64,000 nucleotides of DNA from Streptomyces sp. AM 4-1-1 (GTDB lineage Bacteria; Actinomycetota; Actinomycetes; Streptomycetales; Streptomycetaceae), in assembly GCF_029167625.1 (NCBI RefSeq), contig NZ_CP119145.1:5952001-6016000 (forward strand), given 5' to 3'. A program made the translations under genes and the position numbers. Under the pieces are notes generated by a model. That model saw only the letters and a list, made by a program, of their open reading frames with translations, had not been told where the DNA came from and did no database searches. Position 1 is the first letter of the stretch; each line of letters starts with the position of its first letter. This document shows positions 25,917 to 34,546 of this stretch, piece after piece.

Positions 25917-27767
25917 TCATCCCCGGCCGCACAGCTCCCGCTCCGCGTCGAGCGGGTCGGCCGGGAAGCGGAAGGCGGTGCGCCGCCAGGAGCCGGTGAG
26001 GTTGTGCCAGAACCGGCCCGGGGTGAGCGGATCACGGGTGGCGGCCCGCAGTTCCGCGAGCGGCCCGCAGGTCAGGGCGCGACGGGCGGCGGCGACCCGG
26101 CGGGCGTCGATTCCGGGCGGCAGCCGTACCCCCGGATCGGTGAAGTCGGCGACGATCCACGCCCGGTCGACGGGTTTGTCGTGGCCCGCCTTGGTGAAGG
26201 ACGTCCGCCGGAGGTGGGCACCCAGCGGATGCGCGAGGCCGAGGGTGTCGATCGCCCGGTCGTCCAGCGGGATCACCGCACCGCTGTGGCCGAGCCGCGC
26301 CTCCGCGCCGACCAGCCGTTCCGGAATCCGGGAGGTCAGCGGCAGCGTCACGAACCGGCGGTCGTAACGCAGTTCCACCACCAGACTCCGCCGCCCGGAG
26401 GCGAGCGCCTTCGCGGTCTCGCGGGCGAACGGCAGCCGCCGCCCGCTGTGCGCGGACTGCCGTACGGGATGCGCCTCGCCCGTGGCCCGTACATAGCCGG
26501 CGTGCTCGTCGATGACCGTGGCGCCGTCCCCGCCCGACTGCGGCGGGAACCACAGCAGCGCACAGCATCCCGCCCACACCCCGACCGCCGCCACCAGTGC
26601 CCCGGTCAGGCGGGACAGCGGTACCAGGAAGACCGGCAGGAGCAGCAGGAAGAGCGGCGGCAGCAGCATCCGCCCGTGCATGAAGTCGCCGCCCACCCGG
26701 GTCACGTACAGCGCGCAGAGCAGCCCGGACAGCACGGGCGCGGCGACCACCACCGGCACCCGGGGGGCGACCCGCCCGGGAACGGTCCGCAGCCGGTCCC
26801 CGACGGCCACCACCGTCAGACAGACGACCAGCAACAGCGGCACCCACAGCCGGTACGGGCCGGTGAAGTTCAGCAGATACGCCCAGCCCCGCCCCCAGAG
26901 CGAGGTCGACGCCTCCTTCGTGATCCCGGGCAGCGGGACCAGCACCCCGTAGAACCCCGCCCGGAACACCTCGTAGCAGCAGGGCAGCGCGGCGGCCCCC
27001 GCGCACCAGCCGACGACCGTGCGCCGGCCGGGCCGGACGATCAGCCACAGTGAGAACAGGAACACCACGCTCACCGGCGTCAGGTCGGGCCGCACCAGCG
27101 GGCCGAGGCCGAACACCACCGCGCCCACGCGGTGAACGCGCGGTGAGCCGTCGTCGTACGCCCGCACGAGCAGCCACCAGGACAGCCCCAGCCAGCCGAA
27201 CGTCAGACCGGTCTCCAGCCCCGACGTGCCGTAGTCCCACATGGCCCGCACCGGCAGCAGCACCAGCACCCCGGCGGGCAGCAGAAGCCGGCCGTGGCCC
27301 GACCCGCCGTATCCCGTCGCGCCGAGTCCCGCGCCCCCGTGGCCCGCCCCGCCGTGGAAGCGGCGCGCCCCGTCCAGCGCCCACAGGAATCCGGCCGTCG
27401 TGCACACCGCTCCGAGCACCACCGCCACCAGCACCGGATCGGCGCCGGTGAGCAGTCCGCCGGCCGCCACCGCCCACTGCCACAGCGTCCCGGTCGAACT
27501 CTCCACCCGCTCGCCGGTGTTCAGCACCGGACCGTTGCCCGCCAGGATCTGCCGCACGGTCCGGGTGTAGATCAGCGCGTCGTCGCCCGCCCAGCTGTGC
27601 AGCGCGCTCAGTACGGCGATCACGGCGGCAGGGACGACGACGGCGCAGGCGTTCCACACCGAGCGTCCTGCCCCGTCCGGGCGTCCTCCTCGGCGCGGCG
27701 ACGGGAACGAGCGGGCGGGACGGGGCGGCGCGGGGGAGTTCCGGAGCCGGGTCAGCGGAGTGGTCAT
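25917..27767 (-). CDS. AftB-like membrane arabinofuranosyl/glycosyltransferase (GT-C)
   Basis: 616 residues with about 10-11 membrane helices. The N-terminal loop GDDALIYTRTVRQILAGNGPVLNTGERVESSTGTLWQW, with its Asp pair, matches GT-C enzymes of the AftB/ZomB class. These use decaprenyl-phospho-arabinose to cap arabinan in mycobacteria. A second landmark is RVGGDFMHGRMLLPPLF. The soluble C-terminal domain (about 420-616) faces outside. Streptomyces has no mycolyl-arabinogalactan, so another cell-wall glycan acceptor is inferred. No clear ribosome site precedes ATG 27767. Divergent from the exporter gene. Confidence 0.8.
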   Translation of the reverse strand: MTTPLTRLRNSPAPPRPARSFPSPRRGGRPDGAGRSVWNACAVVVPAAVIAVLSALHSWAGDDALIYTRTVRQILAGNGPVLNTGERVESSTGTLWQWAVAAGGLLTGADPVLVAVVLGAVCTTAGFLWALDGARRFHGGAGHGGAGLGATGYGGSGHGRLLLPAGVLVLLPVRAMWDYGTSGLETGLTFGWLGLSWWLLVRAYDDGSPRVHRVGAVVFGLGPLVRPDLTPVSVVFLFSLWLIVRPGRRTVVGWCAGAAALPCCYEVFRAGFYGVLVPLPGITKEASTSLWGRGWAYLLNFTGPYRLWVPLLLVVCLTVVAVGDRLRTVPGRVAPRVPVVVAAPVLSGLLCALYVTRVGGDFMHGRMLLPPLFLLLLPVFLVPLSRLTGALVAAVGVWAGCCALLWFPPQSGGDGATVIDEHAGYVRATGEAHPVRQSAHSGRRLPFARETAKALASGRRSLVVELRYDRRFVTLPLTSRIPERLVGAEARLGHSGAVIPLDDRAIDTLGLAHPLGAHLRRTSFTKAGHDKPVDRAWIVADFTDPGVRLPPGIDARRVAAARRALTCGPLAELRAATRDPLTPGRFWHNLTGSWRRTAFRFPADPLDAERELCGRG

Positions 27768-27772
27768 GACGA

Positions 27773-27787
27773 CAGCACTACGTGCTG
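27773..27787. promoter_or_regulatory. Small palindrome upstream of the AftB-like gene
   Basis: CAGCAC-TAC-GTGCTG, 6-bp arms around 3 nt, directly before the AftB-like start codon. It may be a repressor site or a leader hairpin affecting translation. Short enough to occur by chance. Confidence 0.3.
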
Positions 27788-27990
27788 CCCGGTCGGGGCA
27801 GGAGTGTCAGCGGCGCGGTGAGGGCCACTCGGAGCGCCGCTGTCACCCGAACGGCCGGGCGCGCGACCCGCCATCGGGTGCGTGGCGGCTCCGGGTCGTC
27901 CGCTCCTCGCGCCGTCCGGCCGGGGTGGCCCGTCGCCGTCCCGGGCCGGTCGGGATGAAGAATCGGGATACGCGAACTAAGGTGCGAAAT

Positions 27991-29481
27991 ATGGCAGAGA
28001 CCGCACCGGCCTCGGGCGCGGCAGGACGCGGCGCCGAGTCCGGCGACAGCCCTGACCCGCGTCGCTGGCGGGCCCTTGCCGTCTGCCTGGTGGCAGGCTT
28101 CATGACGCTCCTGGACGTGTCGATCGTCAATGTGGCGCTGCCGTCCATCCAGGAGGGTCTGCACACCCCCGAGTCCGATCTCCAGTGGGTGCTGTCCGGT
28201 TACGCCCTCTCCTTCGGCCTGTTCCTGATCCCGGCCGGGCGGCTGGGGGACGCACGGGGGCGGCGGCTGGTGTTCATGGTGGGGCTCAGCCTCTTCACGC
28301 TGTCGTCGGCGGCGTGCGGGGCCGCCCAGTCGAGTCTCTGGCTGGTCGTCGCCCGACTGGTCCAGGGGGCCGCGGGCGGCCTGATCTCGCCCCAGATCTC
28401 CGCCCTGATCCAGCAGCTGTTCTCCGGCCGTGAGCGCGGCCGCGCCTTCGGCATGTTCGGCACGGTGGTCGGCATCTCGACCGCCGTCGGACCGCTGCTG
28501 GGCGGGCTGCTCATCCAGGCGGCCGGGGCCGAGGAGGGCTGGCGCTGGGTCTTCTACGTCAATCTGCCGCTCGGCGCCGTCTGCCTGCTGCTGGCCAGGA
28601 AGCTGCTCCCGGACACCCCGTCGGCGGGCCATGTGCGGCTGCGCGATCTCGACCCCGTCGGCGTGCTGCTGCTCGGTACCGGCGTGCTGGCGCTGCTGCT
28701 GCCGTTCGTGCAGGCACAGCAGTGGAAGGGCAACGGCAAGTGGCTGCTGGTGCTGCTCGCCGCGGCCCTGCTGACCGCCTTCGTCGCCTGGGAGACGAGG
28801 TGCGGCGGACGCGGCACCCAGCCGGTCCTGAACATGTCGCTGTTCCGGGTCCGTTCGTACTGGCTGGGCTGTCTGCTGATCCTGCTGTACTTCGCCGGGT
28901 TCACCTCCATCTTCTTCATCACCACCCTCTACCTGCAGAGCGGGCTGCACTACACCGCGCTCCAGGCCGGTCTCGCCATCACCCCCTTCGCCGTGGGGTC
29001 AGGCGCCGCCGCGGGCGTCGGCGGCCGGCTGGTCGGCCGGTTCGGCAGGCCGCTGGTCGCCATCGGCCTGGTCATGGTCGCCGTGGGGCTCGCCGGGACG
29101 GCGCTCGCCGTCCATCTGGTGGCCGGCCGGGGCGTCGGCTGGGCGATGGCGGCGCCGCTGCTCGTGGCGGGTCTGGGCAGTGGTCTGGTCATCGCCCCGA
29201 ACCAGACGCTGACGCTGTCGGAGGTGCCGGTGCCCTCGGCGGGCTCGGCCGGGGGCACGCTCCAGACCGGCCAGCGGGTCGGCTCCGCGATCGGTATCGC
29301 GGCGGTCGGCTCGGTGTTCTTCGCCCAGCTCGGCCGGGGCGGCTGGTCCACCGCCTACGACCACGGGCTCATCGTCTCGGTCGGCTTCGTGATCGCCGGA
29401 CTGATCGTCGCGCTGGCCGATGTGGTGGCGGACCGGCGGGGCAGGAGCCGTGGGAGCCGTGAAGAGAAGGCCGACGCCTGA
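27991..29481 (+). CDS. DHA2-family MFS multidrug exporter
   Basis: 496 residues, 14-helix EmrB/QacA type. Motif C-like and family landmarks: LDVSIVNVALPSIQEGL with the helix-1 Asp, GYALSFGLFLIPAGRLGDARGRR (motif A), and GWRWVFYVNLPLG. It exports hydrophobic drugs or metabolites by proton antiport. ATG 27991 is preceded by AAGG at 7 nt; ATG 27955 is a weaker alternative. No TetR gene adjoins, so regulation is unclear. Substrate unknown. Confidence 0.92.
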   Translation: MAETAPASGAAGRGAESGDSPDPRRWRALAVCLVAGFMTLLDVSIVNVALPSIQEGLHTPESDLQWVLSGYALSFGLFLIPAGRLGDARGRRLVFMVGLSLFTLSSAACGAAQSSLWLVVARLVQGAAGGLISPQISALIQQLFSGRERGRAFGMFGTVVGISTAVGPLLGGLLIQAAGAEEGWRWVFYVNLPLGAVCLLLARKLLPDTPSAGHVRLRDLDPVGVLLLGTGVLALLLPFVQAQQWKGNGKWLLVLLAAALLTAFVAWETRCGGRGTQPVLNMSLFRVRSYWLGCLLILLYFAGFTSIFFITTLYLQSGLHYTALQAGLAITPFAVGSGAAAGVGGRLVGRFGRPLVAIGLVMVAVGLAGTALAVHLVAGRGVGWAMAAPLLVAGLGSGLVIAPNQTLTLSEVPVPSAGSAGGTLQTGQRVGSAIGIAAVGSVFFAQLGRGGWSTAYDHGLIVSVGFVIAGLIVALADVVADRRGRSRGSREEKADA

Positions 29482-29629
29482 GGATGCCCGGCCGGCCCGC
29501 GGTGACCCGGGCGCCGGGAGGGCCGGCGCACCAGGGCGGACCGGCGGCCGGGACACGACGAGGAGGCGGGTGGGACGGCGGGCGACGGGACGACGACAGG
29601 ACGAGATGAGCCGAGACGAGGAGACCGCG

Positions 29630-30664
29630 ATGACACGTTCCACCGACAGCGGGCAGGGCGACGGCAACACCGAGTACGGCCGCAAGGCGTTCAAGCGCTC
29701 CCGGAGCCACTTCGCCGACCGCGTCACGGCCGACGGCCGGGACGGCTGGCCCGTCGAGGCGGGCCGCTACCGGCTGGTCGTCAGCCGGGCCTGCCCCTGG
29801 GCGAGCCGCGCCCTCGTCTCCCGGCGGCTGCTCGGCCTGGAGGACGCCCTCCCCCTCGCCGTCGCCGACCCGGTCCAGGACGACCGCAGCTGGCGTTTCA
29901 CCCTGGACGAGGGGGGCCGGGACCCGGTGCTGGGCATCGCGTTCCTGAGCGAGGCGTACGACGCCCGGGAGCGTGACTACCCCGGAGGTGTCAGCGTGCC
30001 CGCGATCGTCGACGTACCCAGCGGGAAGCTCGTCACCAACGACTACCAGCGGATCACCCTGGACCTGGCGACCGAGTGGACCGCCCTGCACAGGCCCGGG
30101 GCGCCCGACCTCTACCCGGAGCCGCTGCGCGACGAGATCGACGAGGTCATGGAGGGGATCTACCGGGACGTCAACAACGGCGTGTACCGGGCCGGGTTCG
30201 CGACGGACCAGGCGGCGTACGAAGCCGCGTACCACGATGTGTTCCGCCGCCTCGACCTGGTGTCCGAGCGCCTCACCGACCGGCGTTACCTGGTGGGGGA
30301 CACCCTCACCGAGGCCGACATCCGGCTCTTCACCACGCTGGTGCGCTTCGACGCCGTCTACCACGGCCACTTCAAGTGCAACCGCAACAAGCTCACCGAG
30401 GACCCGGTGCTGTGGGCCTACGTCCGCGATCTGTACCAGACCCCCGGGTTCGGCGACACGGTCGACTTCGACCACATCAAGCGGCACTACTACCAGGTGC
30501 ACACCGGTATCAACCCGACCGGGATCGTGCCGGCCGGACCCGACCTCTCCGGCTGGCTGACCCCGCATCACCGGGAGGACCTGGGCGGCCGTCCGTTCGG
30601 GGACGGCACTCCGCCGGGGCCCGTACCGCCCGCCGAGGAGATTCCGCCCCAGGGCCGTCCCTGA
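29630..30664 (+). CDS. Xi-class glutathione S-transferase-like (YqjG/ECM4 family)
   Basis: 344 residues. The xi-class catalytic motif SRACPWASR supplies the Cys that distinguishes these reductive enzymes, which strip glutathione from glutathionyl-hydroquinones. The helical C-domain ends with the family's HYYQVHTGINPTGIVPAGP. Because this group uses mycothiol, the physiological thiol adduct is probably mycothionyl-hydroquinone. ATG 29630 has GAGGAG 6 nt upstream; ATG 29606 would add eight residues without support. Same strand as the exporter 148 bp upstream. Confidence 0.9.
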   Translation: MTRSTDSGQGDGNTEYGRKAFKRSRSHFADRVTADGRDGWPVEAGRYRLVVSRACPWASRALVSRRLLGLEDALPLAVADPVQDDRSWRFTLDEGGRDPVLGIAFLSEAYDARERDYPGGVSVPAIVDVPSGKLVTNDYQRITLDLATEWTALHRPGAPDLYPEPLRDEIDEVMEGIYRDVNNGVYRAGFATDQAAYEAAYHDVFRRLDLVSERLTDRRYLVGDTLTEADIRLFTTLVRFDAVYHGHFKCNRNKLTEDPVLWAYVRDLYQTPGFGDTVDFDHIKRHYYQVHTGINPTGIVPAGPDLSGWLTPHHREDLGGRPFGDGTPPGPVPPAEEIPPQGRP

Positions 30665-31065
30665 CCGCTGCCGACCGGGGAACGGTCATTGGCCAGAGGG
30701 CTGCTCTGTGACCTCGGTCATGCGAGGAGGGAAGCTTTTCGGCCATGCTCGCTGTGTAGTCACGCCACCTCGTTTCGGTGATGATCATCCGGGGAAACCG
30801 TGCCATCGGCTGTCATCCGGGGAAATGGGGTGATCTTCCGGCCGTTACGGGAACATCCCAGGTCGGTGCCACGCTGATCTGCTGAGTTCCGTATCGGATG
30901 TGCTCCGGTCGCACCGGATGATGCGGATCGGGCGCGGGAGCGTTCTCCGTGGAGAGCGGGAGTCACTGAGTTCCGTTCGGGCGCAAGGGCGGTTTCACGC
31001 CACAGGTTGGCTTGCATGATGGACTTCGAACGCGTGGCCGGAACGCGGTCGGCATAATCGCGGTC
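30665..31065. other. 401-bp intergenic region with short direct repeats
   Basis: No gene seen. TCATCCGGGGAAA occurs at 30785-30797 and 30813-30825 (28-bp spacing), and CTGAGTTCCGT at 30892-30902 and 30966-30976. The region is less GC-rich than its neighbours and ends in a leaderless-type promoter for the MBL gene. It could bind a regulator. Confidence 0.5.
31053..31058 (+). promoter_or_regulatory. -10 hexamer of the MBL gene (leaderless)
   Basis: CATAAT, 7 nt before ATG 31066, with no ribosome site between. This is the common layout of leaderless Streptomyces genes. Confidence 0.5.
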
Positions 31066-32058
31066 ATGCCGATCACGGGTGGAGACGTCACTGACCTGGG
31101 CCGGGGCCTGTACGCATGGCTGCCGCCGCGACGGGGCTGGGGTCTCGCCAACTGCGGACTCCTCGTGTCGGACCGCGGGGCACTGTGGATCGACACCCCC
31201 TACGACCCGGCCCTGGCGGGACAGTTCCTCGCCGAGAGCGCCGAACGGCTGCCGGCCGGCGTCGGTATCGACCGGATCGTCGTCACCCACGCCAACGGCG
31301 ACCACTTCTGGGGCGCGGGCGTGCTCCCGGACGCGGAGATCATCGCCACCCGCGAGGCCCGGGAACACATCCACTACGAACCCACCCCGCGGCAGCAGCA
31401 CGCGCTGGTGACGGGCAGCGATCCCGCCACGCCGCTGGGGGACTACCTGCGCCGCCACTTCGGTACGTTCGACTGGTCGGACACCGAACCGGTGCGGCCG
31501 ACCACGTACTTCACCGGCGAACTCGAACTCACCCTGGGGGAGTACCCGGTCCAGGTGACCGCCCTGGCCCCGGCGCACACCACCGGCGATCTCATCGTCC
31601 ACCTGCCCGCGCAGCGCGCCGTGTTCAGCGGCGACATCATCTTCGGATCGACCGCGCGGATGCCGGGCGACCACCCGGTGCACTGGGCGGGCCCGCTGGA
31701 CAACGTGATCGCGGCCTGCCACCAGGTGCTGGCCACCGGCGCCGAGGTGATCGTCCCCGGCCACGGTCCGGTGCTCGGTCCGGCGGGGGTGCGCGAGCAC
31801 ATCGGCTACCTGGAGTACGTGCGCGAGCGCGCCCACGCCCTCCACGCGGCGGGCGTGCCCGCCCAGGAGGCGGCGCGCCGGGTGATCCGCGAGGGACGCC
31901 ACCCCGAACTCGGTCTGCCGGAGCGACTGGTGGTCACCATCGGCGCCGAGTACCGGGCCCTGGACGGTTCCGAACTGCCCGGAGTGCTCCAGGTGATGAC
32001 CGAGGTCGCCACGGTCGCGGGCGAACTGGAACGGCCCGCCGCGACGGACCCGGCGTAG
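31066..32058 (+). CDS. MBL-fold metallo-hydrolase
   Basis: 330 residues. The metal motif is THANGDHFWG (H-x-N-x-D-H, the second His of the usual HxHxDH being Asn), followed by APAHTTGD (third His), FSGDIIF (bridging Asp) and VPGHGPV (last His). Family members hydrolyse lactones, thioesters or phosphodiesters. The Asn variant is seen in a recognisable subset of MBL proteins, so it may be normal for this branch. ATG 31066 appears leaderless. Function beyond hydrolase is not assignable. It precedes conservon 2 by 135 bp. Confidence 0.88.
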   Translation: MPITGGDVTDLGRGLYAWLPPRRGWGLANCGLLVSDRGALWIDTPYDPALAGQFLAESAERLPAGVGIDRIVVTHANGDHFWGAGVLPDAEIIATREAREHIHYEPTPRQQHALVTGSDPATPLGDYLRRHFGTFDWSDTEPVRPTTYFTGELELTLGEYPVQVTALAPAHTTGDLIVHLPAQRAVFSGDIIFGSTARMPGDHPVHWAGPLDNVIAACHQVLATGAEVIVPGHGPVLGPAGVREHIGYLEYVRERAHALHAAGVPAQEAARRVIREGRHPELGLPERLVVTIGAEYRALDGSELPGVLQVMTEVATVAGELERPAATDPA

Positions 32059-32193
32059 CCCGTGCCGTCACCACGGACCGACGTGACGCGGCCGGCCCGG
32101 TGCGGTCCGGCGGGTCCCCGGTGGCGCGGCGGGGCCCGGCGAAGACCCGACAGGCCCCGACAGCCCCTGACAAGAGAGGTGCGGTGAGTCGGC

Positions 32194-33774
32194 ATGGCAT
32201 GGATCGTTGCGGTGGTCGTCGTGGCCGTGGGCGTGGCCGTCATGGCCCTGCTCCGGGCCCAGCGCGCCAAGCGTGACGCGTACGCCTCGTCGGCGCGCGC
32301 CGAACTGGCCGAACGGCAGGCCAGGACCGCCGAGGCCCGCACCGAATCGCTCGCCGACGAGATCCGGCAGCTCGCCCGCAAACGGATACCCGCCGCCGCG
32401 CTCGCCCTCTCCCACTCCTCGGCGCCCGTCCCCGGACTGCACGGAGCCGCGGATGTCGACGGCGGCCCCGCGCGGCTGCTGACCGAGGCGGTCGAGGCCG
32501 CGCGCACCGCCGTCATCGAGGAGCGCCAGCGCGTCGACGCGGCGGCCAGGGCCGCGATGCGCGGAACGGCCGCCAAGATCCAGTCCCTGCTCAACCAGTC
32601 CCAGCAGCTGCTGCACGAACTCCAGCACGAGTACGACGACCCGCGCATCCTCCAGCTCGACTTCCGCAACGAACTGGCGCTGCGCCGCACCCAGGCCACC
32701 GCCGTGCTCTGCGACGCCTGGCCCGGCCTGGCCCGGCAGAGCTCACCGCTGGTCGAGGTGGTGCTCGGCGCCCAGTCCCGGGTGGCCGGATACGAGCGGA
32801 TCAAGATCGCCAACCATCTGCGCGACGAACGGCTCGCCCTGGTCGCCCGCGCCGCCGAGCCGCTGGCCATCGCCCTCGCCGAACTCCTCGCCAACGCCAC
32901 CGCCTACTCGCACCCCGAGACCGACGTGCCGGTGACGGTGCAGCAGAGCGGCGGCAGGGGCGCCCTGATCGTCGTGGACGACGCGGGCATCGGCATGGAC
33001 GACGACGCCCTGGTACGGGCCCGTGCGCTGCTCGCGGGCCCCGAGGAGGTGCTGCTGACGGAGCTGGGTGACCCGCCGAGGACCGGTTTCGCCGTGGTCG
33101 GGCGGCTCGTCGCCCAGTACGGCTTCAGCTGTCACATCGAAGCCTCGCCGTACGGGGGGATGCGGACGATGCTGCGGATACCGGCCCATCTGCTCACCGT
33201 CGTGGACGACGACCGCGCCCTGTCCGCGCTCGCGCCGAAGCCGATGCACGCGTACACCGCCACCACGGTCGCACCGGTGTCCGGCCGGGTCGCGCCGACG
33301 CGGCCCGAGCCCACTTCCTCCGCTGCTCCCGCTCCCGCGCCGCCGACGCCCGAGCCTGCTCGCTCCTCCGCTTTGCCTCCCGCGCCGCCGACGCCTGAGC
33401 CTGCTCGCTCCTCCGCTCTCCCTCCCGCGCCGACGCCGCCCTCCGAACCCGCTTCCACGTCCGCGCCCGCGCCCCCGTCAGCCCGGACGGCGTCCACCGC
33501 CGTGCCCGGTCCGGACGCGGACCGCGGTCCCGCTCCGCTGCCCAGCAGACGGCGACGACAGCCCCGTACCGCATCCGCGCCGGCGGCCGAGCGGGGGGCC
33601 GCGCCATCGGCGGCGGCCCCGCAGGACCCGCCGGCCTCCCGCACCCCCGAACAGGCCGGAGCGTCCTGGACGGCGCTCCAGCAGGGCACCCTCGACGGCA
33701 GGAAAGCCGGAGGCCCGGCCACCACCCCCGGTTCCGCCGCGGAACCGGACGATCAAGGAGACGACGCGACGTGA
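32194..33774 (+). CDS. Conservon 2 CvnA: kinase-like protein with His-to-Phe
   Basis: 526 residues. One N-terminal membrane helix (3-20), a coiled coil, then a HATPase domain: N-box AELLANATAYSHP (about 229-241), VDDAGIGMDD, PPRTGFAVVGRL and SPYGGMRTMLRIP. At the DH-type box the other two CvnA proteins of this window have His; here the aligned residue is Phe (LDFRNELALRR, F157), with identical spacing to the following hydrophobic Val-Leu. If that His is a phosphoacceptor, this protein cannot autophosphorylate there. The C-tail is Pro/Ala/Ser-rich with two 15-residue repeats. Its stop overlaps cvnB (GTGA). Confidence 0.92.
   Translation: MAWIVAVVVVAVGVAVMALLRAQRAKRDAYASSARAELAERQARTAEARTESLADEIRQLARKRIPAAALALSHSSAPVPGLHGAADVDGGPARLLTEAVEAARTAVIEERQRVDAAARAAMRGTAAKIQSLLNQSQQLLHELQHEYDDPRILQLDFRNELALRRTQATAVLCDAWPGLARQSSPLVEVVLGAQSRVAGYERIKIANHLRDERLALVARAAEPLAIALAELLANATAYSHPETDVPVTVQQSGGRGALIVVDDAGIGMDDDALVRARALLAGPEEVLLTELGDPPRTGFAVVGRLVAQYGFSCHIEASPYGGMRTMLRIPAHLLTVVDDDRALSALAPKPMHAYTATTVAPVSGRVAPTRPEPTSSAAPAPAPPTPEPARSSALPPAPPTPEPARSSALPPAPTPPSEPASTSAPAPPSARTASTAVPGPDADRGPAPLPSRRRRQPRTASAPAAERGAAPSAAAPQDPPASRTPEQAGASWTALQQGTLDGRKAGGPATTPGSAAEPDDQGDDAT
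33334..33437 (+). repeat. 45-bp tandem repeat inside cvnA2
   Basis: Two near-identical 45-bp units (33334-33378 and 33379-33423) and a partial third. Each encodes a 15-residue unit reading PTPEPARSSALPPAP or close to it. The period is a multiple of three, so copy-number change keeps the frame. It extends a disordered Pro-rich linker. Confidence 0.8.
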
Positions 33775-34196
33775 GCACTCCCCCTCCCACCACCGCCGAC
33801 CTCGCATGGGTGCTCACCCCGCTGCTCGAACTGCCCGGTGTCCAGCACGCCGTGGTCGCCACGGGTGACGGACTCGTCGAGGGCGCCTCGCCCGGCCTGG
33901 AGCGGGCCTCCGCCGAGCGGGTCGCCGCCATGACGGCCACGGTGCACGCGGCGGCCCGCGCCTTCACCACGGCGTTCACCGACGTCGAGACGCCCCGGCT
34001 GGCCCAGACCGTGGTCGAGTCCGACCTCGGCTTCGCCGTCGTCGTACCGGCGGGCAAGAACACCACGCTCGCCCTCTTCGCCACCCCCGACGCCCAACTC
34101 GGGAACATCGCCTACCAGATGCAGGTCCAGGTCACCGCTCTGACCCGGGCGATGAACGCCCCCACCCGTCTGCCGGACGCTGCCGCCCGGCCATGA
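33771..34196 (+). CDS. Conservon 2 CvnB: roadblock/LC7 protein
   Basis: 141 residues. LPGVQHAVVATGDGLVEG and the DLGFAVVVPAGKNTTLALFA strand give the roadblock fold, with a helix ending in YQMQVQVTALTRAMN. GTGA overlap with cvnA2 and ATGA overlap with cvnC2 indicate coupled translation. Expected partner of the CvnD2 GTPase. Confidence 0.92.
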   Translation: MSTPPPTTADLAWVLTPLLELPGVQHAVVATGDGLVEGASPGLERASAERVAAMTATVHAAARAFTTAFTDVETPRLAQTVVESDLGFAVVVPAGKNTTLALFATPDAQLGNIAYQMQVQVTALTRAMNAPTRLPDAAARP

Positions 34197-34546
34197 CCCC
34201 CGGCCCAGGGCGCCGTCTGATTCCCGCCTACCTCGTCACCGGCGGCCGGACCCGGCCCGCCGGTCCCGCGCTCGACCGGCTCGCCGTTCTCGTCCGCACC
34301 GGATCGGAGCTGCCCCAGGACACCGGGTCCGACCAGCGCAGACTGTGCGAGCTGCTGGAACCGGGCGCCCTCACCGTCGTCGAGTGCGCCGCCCACCTGG
34401 AACTGCCGGTCAGCGCCACCGTCTTCCTGGCCACCGATCTCGCCGCCGCCGGACATCTGCACACCCGACCACCGATCCCCAGCGCCGGGGAGCTCGACCG
34501 GTCGATCGTCGAGAGGCTTCTCGTTGGACTCCGCTCCCTCCACTGA
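34193..34546 (+). CDS. Conservon 2 CvnC: DUF742 protein
   Basis: 117 residues. RRLIPAYLVTGGR corresponds to the conserved RPY opening, and RRLCELLEPGALTVVECAAHLELPVSATVFLATDL to the winged-helix-like part. The start is an ATGA overlap. Unlike cvnC of conservon 1, no TTA codon is present. Confidence 0.9.
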   Translation: MTPGPGRRLIPAYLVTGGRTRPAGPALDRLAVLVRTGSELPQDTGSDQRRLCELLEPGALTVVECAAHLELPVSATVFLATDLAAAGHLHTRPPIPSAGELDRSIVERLLVGLRSLH

